64,000 nt of DNA from Bog-756 sp963725395 (lineage in GTDB: Bacteria; Actinomycetota; Acidimicrobiia; Acidimicrobiales; RAAP-2): the NCBI GenBank assembly GCA_963725395.1, contig CAVRYH010000001.1, forward strand, positions 1 through 64,000. The letters run 5' to 3'. Shown piece by piece: positions 27,413 through 36,700 of the stretch (positions within the stretch are counted from its first letter, which is position 1; the number at the start of each line of letters is the position of its first letter). Under the pieces are notes generated by a model. The model searched no databases. It was not told the DNA's origin and saw only the letters and a program-made list of their open reading frames with translations. The position numbers and the translations under genes are program-made.

Positions 27413-29479
27413 ATGACCCACCAGCCCGCACCGAACGGACAGGACCCGTCCTACGGGTGGTGGCCGTCACCCTGGTCTGTCTCGGCGGTGGCGGCCGGCA
27501 AGGTGAGCCGGAGCGGGCTGCAGCGCGACGGCGCCTCGCTCTTCTGGATAGAAAGTAGGCCCGAGCAGGGGGGACGTCAGGTCGTGGTCCGAGCCGGCCC
27601 AGGGAAGGCCCCGGTGGACGTCTCGCCGGCGGAGGTCAGCGTGCGTTCCCGGGTCCACGAGTACGGCGGGGGAGCGGCCACCGTGTCGGCCGGGACCCTG
27701 TTCTACGTGGACCAGGCCGACCAACGCTGGTACCGCGCCCCGGCGGCGGGGGACGCCGGTGCCCGACCTGTGGCCCTGACCCCCCGACCCACGGACACCT
27801 CCGTCGCCGTTCGCTACGCCGACGGCCGCATGACCCCCTCGGGCCGGTGGCTCGTCAGCGTCGAGGAGCGGGTCGCCGGGCAGTCCGGCACCCACCGTCT
27901 GGTCGCCGTGTCCACCGATGGCTCCCAGGGGGTCGTCCCGCTGGTCGGCGGGAGCGACTTCGTGGCCGCGCCCCGACCGTCGCCTGACGGGGGTTGGTTG
28001 GCCTGGGTCTCGTGGAACCACCCCTCCATGCCCTGGGACAGCTCCGAGGTTCTGGTCGCACCGCTCTCCGAGCAGGACGGCCAGATCCGGCTGGGTGAGC
28101 CCGTCCGTGCCGGCCCGACCAGGCCGGGTGGGGCCGACGAGGGTGTCGGGGCGGCCGGCGACCGGTCCGTAGGGCAACCCCGCTGGTGTCGTGACGGGTC
28201 TCTGGTCTTCGTGGACGATCGGAGCGGATGGTGGCTCCCGTACCGGGTGGCCCCCGGGCAGCTGGCCGGGGGCCACCGCGGGCCGGTGGCCCTGGTCGAC
28301 CTGCCCCACGAATTCCACGCTCCGGACTGGGCCCTGGGCCAGTCGACGATCGACGAGCTGGCCGACGGTTCCCTCGTCGGCCGGATGCACGCTGACGGGC
28401 GGGACCAGCTGGTTCGTCTGGCTCCGCCGGCGGACGGTGGGGACGGGCCGTGGTCGGTCGAGGTCATCGACCAGCCGTGCGTGACCATCGGCGGTGTCGT
28501 GGCGGGACCCCCGGACACCCCCGAGCCGGGCGACTCGTCACCGCAGGCGCAGTGGGTGGCCGTCCTGGGCTCTACGGCCACGGAGGCCCACGCCGTGTTC
28601 GAGATCCCCCTGGAGGCGGGGGCGCCGGCCGTGCGCCGCTCGGCCGCACCACTACTGCTCGGTGCCCCCGGGGACGTCGCTCGGGCACGGCCCTTCGAGG
28701 TGACAACGCCGAGCGGGCCGGTCCCTGGGCTGTACTTCGCACCGACCAACAGCCGGGTGGAGGAGCACGGGGCACACCCGGGGCCACACGCCCGGCCACC
28801 GCTCGTGGTCTTCTGTCACGGCGGCCCGACCGGCGCGGCCGACCCCGGGTTCGATCCGGTGGTCCAGTTCTTCACGAGCCGCGGGTTCGCCGTGGCGTCG
28901 GTCGACTATCGGGGGAGCAGCGGTTACGGGAGGGGGTACCGCATCAGCCTCAACGGGCGGTGGGGCGAGGCCGATGTCGACGACTGCGTCGGCTTCGCCG
29001 TCGGGCTGGCCGAGGCCGGGCTGGTCGACGGCTCGCGCATGGCCATCCGGGGCACCAGCGCCGGGGGGCTCACCGCCCTCGGCGCACTGGTCCGCTCCGA
29101 TCGGTTCGCCGGCGGCGTGGCGTGGTACGGCGTCACCGATCTCGAGGCCCTGGCGGTCGACACGCACGACTTCGAGTCCCATTACGTCGATTCCCTCGTC
29201 GGCCCGTGGCCCGAGAGCGCCGCCACCTACCGGGATCGGTCGCCGATCCACCAGGCCGAAAAGGTGTCCGGCGCGGTGCTGCTCCTCCAGGGCGCCGACG
29301 ATCCGGTGGTGCCCGCCGACCAGTCCGAGCGTTTCGCGGCCCTGCTCGACCGGCACGGGATCCCGTGTCGGCTGGAGGTGTTCGACGGGGAGTCCCACGG
29401 GTTCCGCCGGGCCGAGACCATCGCCGCCTGTCTCGACGCCGAGCTCGACTTCTACCACTCCGTGTTCAGTGGGGCATAG
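27413..29479 (+). CDS. S9-family prolyl oligopeptidase-like serine peptidase
   Basis: 688 residues. The N-terminal about 400 residues form a WD-like beta-propeller (PSPDGGWLAWVSWN, CRDGSLVFVDDRSG). The C-terminal alpha/beta hydrolase runs from about 440: PLVVFCHGGPTGAADPGFDPVVQFFTSRGFAVASVDYRGSSGYG, the nucleophile in RGTSAGGLTALGAL, Asp in GADDPVVPADQSERF and His in GESHGFRR. The triad is complete. There is no signal peptide, so it is probably cytosolic and cleaves small peptides. ATG 27413 lies 22 bp from the divergent oxidoreductase start. Confidence 0.9.
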   Translation: MTHQPAPNGQDPSYGWWPSPWSVSAVAAGKVSRSGLQRDGASLFWIESRPEQGGRQVVVRAGPGKAPVDVSPAEVSVRSRVHEYGGGAATVSAGTLFYVDQADQRWYRAPAAGDAGARPVALTPRPTDTSVAVRYADGRMTPSGRWLVSVEERVAGQSGTHRLVAVSTDGSQGVVPLVGGSDFVAAPRPSPDGGWLAWVSWNHPSMPWDSSEVLVAPLSEQDGQIRLGEPVRAGPTRPGGADEGVGAAGDRSVGQPRWCRDGSLVFVDDRSGWWLPYRVAPGQLAGGHRGPVALVDLPHEFHAPDWALGQSTIDELADGSLVGRMHADGRDQLVRLAPPADGGDGPWSVEVIDQPCVTIGGVVAGPPDTPEPGDSSPQAQWVAVLGSTATEAHAVFEIPLEAGAPAVRRSAAPLLLGAPGDVARARPFEVTTPSGPVPGLYFAPTNSRVEEHGAHPGPHARPPLVVFCHGGPTGAADPGFDPVVQFFTSRGFAVASVDYRGSSGYGRGYRISLNGRWGEADVDDCVGFAVGLAEAGLVDGSRMAIRGTSAGGLTALGALVRSDRFAGGVAWYGVTDLEALAVDTHDFESHYVDSLVGPWPESAATYRDRSPIHQAEKVSGAVLLLQGADDPVVPADQSERFAALLDRHGIPCRLEVFDGESHGFRRAETIAACLDAELDFYHSVFSGA

Positions 29480-29483
29480 GCCG

Positions 29484-31052
29484 ATGCCGCCGGACCCGGT
29501 GGTACCCTCGACCGTGCCGACCGAGCGCGCGGGGGTGAACGGAACAGCGTCGGCCGCCGGGGCGCGGTGGCGTCGCTATCCGGCCCCGCTGCGCAAATCC
29601 CTCTGGTTCCTCGCCCGTCTCTCGCCGGAGTGGAGGGACGCCTTCCTCTACGGCTGCTCCGCCGTGTTCGCCGGTGTCACCGCGGTGGCCATGGGTATCC
29701 CCCTGTACCGGCAGTGGGGCCAGCTCGCGGTCGGACCCTACGCGGTGGCCGCCCTGGTCATGGCCGTTGCCGCCTGGAGGTTCGGCCTTCGTCCCCACGA
29801 GGTCACCGCTTCCTCGGACGGCCGGCGCGGCCGCACGCGACGCCGCTGGAACGGGGCGCGGGTGGTGGCGTTCCTGATCGTGCTGTTCGGAGCCACCGTG
29901 ATCCCACTGGCGCTCGAGGTGGTGTGGCGCTCCGACGGCAACGCCGCCCTCCATGTCCAGCCCGAAGTGGTCGTGGTCGAACAAGCCGGGGCGCGCGCCG
30001 CCCACGGGAAGAACCCCTACCGGGTCATCGACCGGGACGGCCAGATCCTCGTGCACTCCCACGACGAACCGCTCTACGAGCTCTACTACCCCTACCTCCC
30101 CGGCATGGTCGTCTTCGGGCTCTCCAGCGTCTCCAGCGTGGACAAGACCGAAGCTCCGCTGACCGATGCCCGCATCCAGTTCCTGGTGTTCACCGTGGTG
30201 GTGAGCGTCCTGGCGCTCAGTCGTATCCGCCCGCCCGGTGACGCACGGGGGCGGTCACTGCAGGCGCTCACCGTTCTTCCGACGGCGGCCCTGCCCCTGG
30301 CCACCGGTGGGGACGACATGCCGGTGGTGGCCCTGATGCTGCTCGGCATGGTGGCCGTTCAGCGCCGAAGACCGATCCTTGCCGGCCTGGCCCTCGGTGC
30401 GGCGTCGTCACTCAAGTTCACGGCCTGGCCGCTGGTGCTGTTCGCACTCTGGGCGGTGTGGGACCTGAAGGCGCACCGCGCCGCGGGCCGCTACGCCCTG
30501 GGCGTGGCCGCCGTGGTAGTCCCGATTGTCCTGCCGTTCGCCGCACGCAACCCCGAGGCGTTCGTCGACAACGTCATCCGCTACCCTCTCGGCCTGGCCG
30601 GAGTGTCGTCGCCCGCGGCCAGCGCCCTGCCCGGCCACATCCTGGTGTCGGCCATCCCCGGTTCGCACCGCGCCTACGTGGTGGTGGTGGGCATCATCGG
30701 CCTCGCCGTGCTGGCGCGCTTCCTCGTCAGGAAGCCACCCCGTGACGCTGCCCAACTGGCCTCGTTCACCGGGTGGGTCATGCTGATCGCCATCCTCTTG
30801 GCCCCCGCCACCCGGGTGGGCTATCTCCTGTACCCGATCAACCTGTTCCTGTGGGCCTGGATGTTCCGACGCTCCGACGACCCGACGGATGCCGTGCCGT
30901 TGGCCGCCACGCCCGGTGCCGCCGGTCCCGCCCCGTCGAGGGTCACCCCGTCCGACGGTCAGTTGTTGTCGGGCTGTTCGAAGAGCTCCACCGTAAAGGG
31001 CGTCGTTCCCGCCGAGGTGGTCGGGGAGGCCACGATCCCCACTTCCCAGTAG
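29484..31052 (+). CDS. Polytopic membrane glycosyltransferase (GT87/DUF2029-like, polyprenyl-phosphate mannosyltransferase type)
   Basis: 522 residues from ATG 29484, 4 bp after the peptidase stop. About 9-11 hydrophobic helices. After the second-third helix is a short extracytoplasmic loop with HGKNPYRVIDRDGQILVHSHDEPLYELYYPYLPGMVVFGL. The (G)xNPY motif and following Tyr/Pro segment recall the GT-C fold mannosyltransferases that use polyprenyl-phosphomannose. LAGLALGAASSLKFTAWPLVLFAL is also typical. Substrate is inferred. The last about 94 bp overlap the convergent gene, and the extra C-terminus is not hydrophobic, so the natural end may once have been earlier. Confidence 0.75.
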   Translation: MPPDPVVPSTVPTERAGVNGTASAAGARWRRYPAPLRKSLWFLARLSPEWRDAFLYGCSAVFAGVTAVAMGIPLYRQWGQLAVGPYAVAALVMAVAAWRFGLRPHEVTASSDGRRGRTRRRWNGARVVAFLIVLFGATVIPLALEVVWRSDGNAALHVQPEVVVVEQAGARAAHGKNPYRVIDRDGQILVHSHDEPLYELYYPYLPGMVVFGLSSVSSVDKTEAPLTDARIQFLVFTVVVSVLALSRIRPPGDARGRSLQALTVLPTAALPLATGGDDMPVVALMLLGMVAVQRRRPILAGLALGAASSLKFTAWPLVLFALWAVWDLKAHRAAGRYALGVAAVVVPIVLPFAARNPEAFVDNVIRYPLGLAGVSSPAASALPGHILVSAIPGSHRAYVVVVGIIGLAVLARFLVRKPPRDAAQLASFTGWVMLIAILLAPATRVGYLLYPINLFLWAWMFRRSDDPTDAVPLAATPGAAGPAPSRVTPSDGQLLSGCSKSSTVKGVVPAEVVGEATIPTSQ

Positions 31053-31621
31053 AAGCTGTCACCGCTGCCCTTCTGGGCCAGGACCTCGGTTCCCTGCCCC
31101 GAATCGGAGGGACCGACAGAGGTGACGTGCCAGCCCAGCTTGGGCAGAAGGGTGTGGAACAGCGAGACCACCTGGTCTGCCGAGAGGCCGGTGGTGAAGT
31201 CGACCGTGCGGTCGAACTGGCCGGCGTTCTGGTCGATGTTGACCGTTCCGGTGACGGTGCTCCCGGCGGGTACGGCGAGGGGGCCGAGGATGTCGGCCGG
31301 TGGCTGGCCCTCGCCGACGATCGACTTCAATGCCTCGGTGGCCGGCGTGAGATGGACCACGGTCCCGTCGGGGATGGTGATCTGGTGGACGGTCAGCCCG
31401 GGAGTGCTGCCGGAGGTGAAGGCGGAGGCCACAAGGCCGACCACCACGATCAGGACGGCGAGGCCCAAGACGATGAACGCCGGGGTCCGCAAGGAGAGAG
31501 GCCGGTAGGTGCGATCCTCCGGGTCGACCAGACGGACACCGTCGGGACGCTCGGCGAGGTTCGTCGAACTGCCCGGTGCCGTCGAGTCACCGCGGTCAGG
31601 TGGGGGAGATGCGGTGACCAT
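30959..31621 (-). CDS. Single-pass membrane protein of unknown function
   Basis: 220 residues. A cytoplasmic N-terminus of about 45 residues is followed by one transmembrane helix, FIVLGLAVLIVVVGLVASAF. An extracytoplasmic domain of about 150 residues follows, with GLTVHQITIPDGTVVHLTPA and GQGTEVLAQKGSGDSFYWEVGIVAS. No known family is recognised. Its 3' end overlaps the tail of the convergent glycosyltransferase gene by 94 bp. It is 69 bp downstream of another minus-strand membrane protein gene. Confidence 0.65.
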   Translation of the reverse strand: MVTASPPPDRGDSTAPGSSTNLAERPDGVRLVDPEDRTYRPLSLRTPAFIVLGLAVLIVVVGLVASAFTSGSTPGLTVHQITIPDGTVVHLTPATEALKSIVGEGQPPADILGPLAVPAGSTVTGTVNIDQNAGQFDRTVDFTTGLSADQVVSLFHTLLPKLGWHVTSVGPSDSGQGTEVLAQKGSGDSFYWEVGIVASPTTSAGTTPFTVELFEQPDNN

Positions 31622-31690
31622 GGATCCTCCATGGTACCGGGGCGTCCACCCGGGCTTCGGCCGCCACGTCCCGCTCGGTCTTCGGCGGAG

Positions 31691-32161
31691 TCACCGCCAG
31701 GTGTCCACCGCTCCGGGCGCGGGGCCGGGTGCGCCCGACTCCCCGTCCGTTGCTGTCGCCCTGGGGAGGAGAGGCGCGGGATCGTCGAGCGATTCGGCAA
31801 CCCGGGTCGACACCAGCGCGGCCCCCACCGTGACGGCGAGGATGCCCCAACGGCGACGACGGGGGAGGTGGGAGAAGGCCAGCACCGTGGCCAGGGCGTC
31901 GACCATGTCGGCCACGCCGCCGAGGGCGACCCAGGACCGGGCCTCGTCGTCGGAGACAGCCAGGGCCCGGAGCGCACCCAACCCGAGAGCCAGGTCCCGG
32001 CCGCCCATGGTCCGGGCCAGGAGCCGAGCGCCCGGGTCGCCTGCGGGGCCACCGATCCACGGCCGGGCCATCATGGCGGGAGCGGCGATGGCGGTGATGC
32101 CGATGCCCACCCTGCCCCAGGCGATCAACTGGGCGGTGTTCCGTGCGGCGGTGCGATCCAT
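31691..32161 (-). CDS. Small polytopic membrane protein of unknown function
   Basis: 156 residues from ATG 32161 (MDRTAARNTAQL); the frame stays open about 39 residues upstream but that part is Arg/Pro-rich and lacks support. Hydrophobic segments include LIAWGRVGIGITAIAAPAMM, LGLGALRALAV and WGILAVTVGAALV. They enclose GGRDLALGLGALRAL, which resembles DUF4267-like membrane proteins, but the match is weak. No functional motif seen. Confidence 0.6.
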   Translation of the reverse strand: MDRTAARNTAQLIAWGRVGIGITAIAAPAMMARPWIGGPAGDPGARLLARTMGGRDLALGLGALRALAVSDDEARSWVALGGVADMVDALATVLAFSHLPRRRRWGILAVTVGAALVSTRVAESLDDPAPLLPRATATDGESGAPGPAPGAVDTWR

Positions 32162-32510
32162 GGGCAGCAACCTATCGGGTCGCATTCGGCCGGCCTCCGG
32201 GGTGGGCAGGGCCCACGTTCCCGCAGGCAGGCGGCCGGTGACCACCGCCGTTCCCTTCGGCCGAGGCCCGAATACCACTATGAGAAGTCATTAGTTCACA
32301 TAGAGTGTCATAGCAGTTCATCGGATGTTTACTTTTGCGTCGTGATCATTCACAATGCCCTTGCGTTGACAGGGCAATGGCCCGTCAAGTGGAGGGGTGC
32401 CTGATCCAGCATCGGCGGGACGGATCCTGTGAGAAGGGGACGGAGTGGCCGGGCCGAGAGGCCCGGCCACTTTCGCGTCACGGAAGTCGCCGAGGCCCCG
32501 TCGGGGTCCC
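32162..32510. other. AT-richer intergenic region between thiD and a membrane-protein gene
   Basis: 349 bp without a gene. Positions 32275-32360 are clearly less GC-rich than the flanks. An imperfect direct repeat GTCAT-x-AGTTCA occurs at 32287-32298 and 32307-32320. An inverted repeat TTGAC-A-GGGC / GCCC-GTCAA lies at 32366-32375 and 32380-32388. A terminator-like hairpin follows at 32445-32470. The combination looks like a promoter/operator region for the leftward gene plus the thiD terminator. No RNA gene was recognised. Confidence 0.4.
32445..32470. terminator. Bidirectional terminator-like hairpin downstream of thiD
   Basis: A perfect 11-bp stem GTGGCCGGGCC / GGCCCGGCCAC with a GAGA loop, followed on the plus strand by TTT. 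It is 41 bp past the thiD stop on the minus strand. Confidence 0.65.
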
Positions 32511-33524
32511 TCACGGTCCTGTCGGTGACGGCGGGCGATCGGACCATCCGAAATGGTCGAGGGGACCGTGGCCCCGGCCGAGATGCCATGACGCGCCGCC
32601 GACCAGGGCATGGTGGACGAACAGCTTGGCCGCGTGCACCGCGGTGGCGACATCGGACCCACCGGCGAGGTTGGCCACGACCGCCGCCGACAGCGAGCAG
32701 CCCGTTCCGTGCGTGTTGGCCGTGGCCACCCGGGTACCCCGCAGCACAGTGACCTCGGTGCCGTCGAACAAGACGTCCGCCACGTCAGGGGGAACGTTCC
32801 CCGCATCGGAGGTCTCGACCCCGGGCAGGTGGCCGCCCTTCACCAACACCCACGCCGGTCCGAGCGCGTGGATGCGTCGGGCGGCGTCCACCATCCCGGC
32901 GACGTCCTCCACGGCACCTGGCTCCAAGCCGGCCAGCAACGCGGCCTCCCAAAGGTTCGGCGTGGCCAGCAGGGCGTGGGGGAGGAGGCGGTGCCGGTAG
33001 GCGGCGACACCCTCGGCGCCCACCAGTACCCGGCCGGTCGAGGTCACGAGCACCGGATCGACCACCAGCCGGGGCAGGGCGCCAGCGCCGGCTCGGTCGG
33101 CCACCACCTGGACGACCCCCACGGTGCCGAGCATCCCGGTCTTGACTGCCGCCACGGCGAAGTCGTCGACGACCGCCGAGATCTGGCTGTCGACCATGGC
33201 CGGGGACATCGGGACCGCCTCACGGACCTCGGCCGTGTTCTGGGCGGTGACGACGGTGACCACTGTTGTGGCATAGACGCCGAGGGCGGCCATGGTCTTG
33301 ACGTCGGCCTGGAGGCCGGCCGCCGCGCCGGAGTCGGAACCGGCGATGGTGAGGGCGACCGGCGGCTGGGCCGGGCCGGGCCGGGGGGGTGGTCGCTCCG
33401 CATGGTCGGCTACCGCACGGTCTGACAAGGATGTTCCTTTGCTCGGAGGGTCATGATCACACAGGGCTCGAGCGGGGGCTGCGGTATCCGTGCCTGGCGT
33501 ACCCGCCGGGGAGGATCCGGTCAT
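32511..33524 (-). CDS. thiD: Hydroxymethylpyrimidine/phosphomethylpyrimidine kinase
   Basis: 337 residues from ATG 33524 (MTGSSPAG); upstream frame lacks support. It phosphorylates HMP and HMP-P in thiamine biosynthesis. ThiD landmarks: VALTIAGSDSGAAAGLQADVKTMAALGVYATTVVTVVTAQNT near 55-95, VKTGMLGTVGVVQVVAD, VDPVLVTSTGRVL, TPNLWEAALLAGL, VLVKGGHL and the anion-hole TANTHGTGCSLSAAVVANLA. The N-terminal about 50 residues are Pro/Thr/Ala-rich and extra. No ThiE domain is fused and no TPP riboswitch is visible upstream. Confidence 0.92.
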   Translation of the reverse strand: MTGSSPAGTPGTDTAAPARALCDHDPPSKGTSLSDRAVADHAERPPPRPGPAQPPVALTIAGSDSGAAAGLQADVKTMAALGVYATTVVTVVTAQNTAEVREAVPMSPAMVDSQISAVVDDFAVAAVKTGMLGTVGVVQVVADRAGAGALPRLVVDPVLVTSTGRVLVGAEGVAAYRHRLLPHALLATPNLWEAALLAGLEPGAVEDVAGMVDAARRIHALGPAWVLVKGGHLPGVETSDAGNVPPDVADVLFDGTEVTVLRGTRVATANTHGTGCSLSAAVVANLAGGSDVATAVHAAKLFVHHALVGGASWHLGRGHGPLDHFGWSDRPPSPTGP

Positions 33525-33729
33525 CGGCTGGGACCCCGCTCCGGGGTCCGAGGTGTCCCGGACCCCTCCACTACGGCCCCATGGTAGGGGGCCTCCTCCC
33601 ATCCCCCCCGGCGTCGGTGCTGGACCGGACAGACCATTCCGGGTGGTGCGCCGTGTACAATCTATGGACCACGCATGGGCCAACGTCGTCCCGGGTGGGT
33701 AGATCCACTTCCCTCGTTGGAGCGACCCG

Positions 33730-36700
33730 ATGACGCCTCGTGCCGGTCAACAAGAACCCGCCCACCCCCGGACGACGGCCACGCCGGTGGGCCTGGCGCG
33801 TCGGCGTCCCGCCCGGGCCGGGGCACCGGCTGCCGGTCGCCGCGCTCCGCTCGCGCCGGCCACAGGGCTCTACGACTCCCGTTTCGAGCACGATGCCTGC
33901 GGGGTCGCCTTCGTGGCCGACCTGCACGGACGACCCTCTCACACGCTTGTTCGCCAGGCCATCTCCGCCCTCGAGCACCTCGCCCACCGGGGCGCCACCG
34001 GAAGCGAGGAGGACAGCGGGGACGGAGCCGGCATCCTGATGCAGGTCCCCCATGAGTTCTATGGAACCCAAGTGGGGTTCGCCCTCCCGCCGCGTGGCCA
34101 CTACGCCACGGGGATCGCCTTCCTCTCCCGGGACCCCGAAGAGGCCGCCGGCGCGCGGTCGGCGTTCCAGGCACTCGCCGGTCAAGAGGGCCTCGAGGTG
34201 CTCGGCTGGCGCGACGTGCCCGTCGACCACACCACCCTCGGCTCGATCGCCGAGGCGGCGATGCCCTCGTTCCACCAGGTCTTCGTGACGCCGGCGGCCG
34301 GGAGCGCCCTGGTCGGGGCCGATCCGGCCCTGGCCGTCGACCGCCTCGCCTTCGTCCTGCGCAAACGGGCGGAGCACGAGATCGACGACTGCTACTTGGC
34401 GTCGCTCTCGTCGCGGACTGTGACCTACAAGGGGATGCTCACCTCCCACCAGCTGGCGGAGTTCTTCCCGGACCTCTCCGACGAACGGGTGACGAGCGGC
34501 CTGGCCCTCGTCCACTCGCGCTTTTCCACCAACACCTTCCCCTCGTGGCCGCTGGCCCACCCCTACCGGTATCTCGCCCACAACGGTGAGATCAACACGC
34601 TGGCCGGCAACCGGAACTGGATGCGGGCCCGGGAGGCGCTGTGCACCTCTGAACTCATCCCCGGACTGGACCGGGCGTTCCCGATCGTGACGCCGGGCCT
34701 GAGTGACTCGGCCTCCTTCGACGAGGTGCTCGAGCTCCTCCACCTCGGCGGTCGCTCGTTGCCCCACGCGGTGCTGATGATGATCCCCGAGGCCTGGGAG
34801 AACCATCCGACGATGGATCCGGCGCGCCGGGCCTTCTACCGTTACCACGCGTCGCTGATGGAGCCGTGGGACGGCCCGGCCGCGGTGGCGTTCACCGACG
34901 GGCGTGTGATCGGTGCCGTGCTCGACCGCAACGGCCTCCGTCCGGCGCGCTACTGGGTCACCGATGACGGACTGGTGGTCCTGGCCAGCGAGGTGGGGGT
35001 CGTGGACGTGCCGTCGAAGAAGGTGGTGCGCAAGGGCCGCCTCCAGCCGGGAAGGATGTTCCTGGTCGACACCGAGCAGGGTCGGATCGTCGACGACGAC
35101 GAGATCAAGGCCGACCTGGCCGCGCAACAGCCCTATCTGCAGTGGCTCGAGGACGGCCAGATCGACCTCGACGACCTCCCGCCCCGAACCATGTTGACGC
35201 CCCAGCACGCGTCGGTGGTCGGCCGGCAACGACTGTTCGGCTACACCAACGAGGAGCTGCGCCTCATCCTCCAGCCCATGGCCCGGTCGGGTGCCGAACC
35301 GTTGGGCTCGATGGGCACCGACACCCCGATCGCCGTGTTGTCGGACCGGCCCCGGCTGCTCTACGACTATTTCACGCAGCTCTTCGCGCAGGTCACCAAC
35401 CCCCCGCTCGACGCCATCCGCGAGGAACTGGTCACCTCGTTGCTGTCGACGCTCGGCCCCGAGTCGAACGTCCTCAACCCCACGGCCGAGTCCTGCCGAC
35501 AGATCGTCCTGCCCATGCCGGTCATCGACAACGACGATCTGGCCAAGTTGCTGTACGTGAACGAGGACGGCAGCACGCCGGGGTTCCGGGCGTTCGCCAT
35601 CGACGGCCTGTTCGAAGTCGGTGGCGGCGGACCGGCCCTCCGAGAGGCCATCGAGCAGGTGCGGAGCCGGGTCAGCACCGCCATCGCCGAGGGGGCCGAC
35701 GTCATCGTGTTGTCCGACCGGAACTCCACGGCCGCACTGGCGCCGATCCCGTCGTTGCTCATGGTCGCCGCCGTGCACCACCACCTGGTCCGCCAGAAGA
35801 CCCGCACCAGGGTCGGCCTGGTCGTGGAGTCGGGCGACGCCCGCGAGGTCCACCACATGGCCCTCCTGAAGGGCTTCGGTGCCGCGGCGATCAACCCGTA
35901 TCTCGCCTTCGAGACCATCGATGACATGATCGCCTCGGGCACGCTGACCGGGGTGACCCCCCGTCAGGCCCAGAAGAACTACATCAAGGCGGCGTCCAAG
36001 GGCATCATCAAGGTGATGTCGAAGATGGGGATCTCGACGGTCGCCTCCTACACCGGCGCCCAGGTGTTCGAGGCGGTGGGCCTGGCCCCCGACGTCGTCG
36101 AGGAGTACTTCACCGGCACGGTCTCCCGGATCAGCGGTGTTGGACTCGACGTCCTGGCCGAGGAGGTGGCCTCCCGGCACCGCATGGCCCACCTCGACCG
36201 GCCCTCCGAGCTGTCCCACCGCGAGCGGGAGGTGGGGGGCGAGTACCAGTGGCGGCGTGAGGGGGAGCTCCACCTCTTCAACCCGAAGACGGTGTTCAAG
36301 CTCCAGCACGCCACCCGTTCCAAGCGCTACGAGGTCTTCAAGGAGTACACGAGGGCGGTCGACGAGCAGTCGGCCCACCTGGCCACCTTGCGCGGACTGA
36401 TGCGGCTCAACGAGGGTGTGCTTCCCCCGGTCCCCCTCGACGAGGTCGAGCCGGCCGAGGCCATCCTGGCCCGGTTCTCGACCGGTGCCATGTCCTACGG
36501 GTCGATCTCGGCCGAGGCCCACGAGGCCCTGGCCATCGCCATGAACCGGCTGGGTGGACGCTCGAACACCGGTGAGGGGGGTGAGGATCCCGACCGCTTC
36601 ACGAGGGACGCCAACGGTGACCTGCGACGGAGCGCCATCAAGCAGGTGGCGTCGGGTCGGTTCGGGGTGACCTCGGAGTACCTGGTCAACGCCGACGACA

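Noticed and set aside
33525..33729. TPP riboswitch before thiD or regulatory RNA before gltB
   Set aside because: No CUGAGA or other thi-box conserved segments could be found on either strand.
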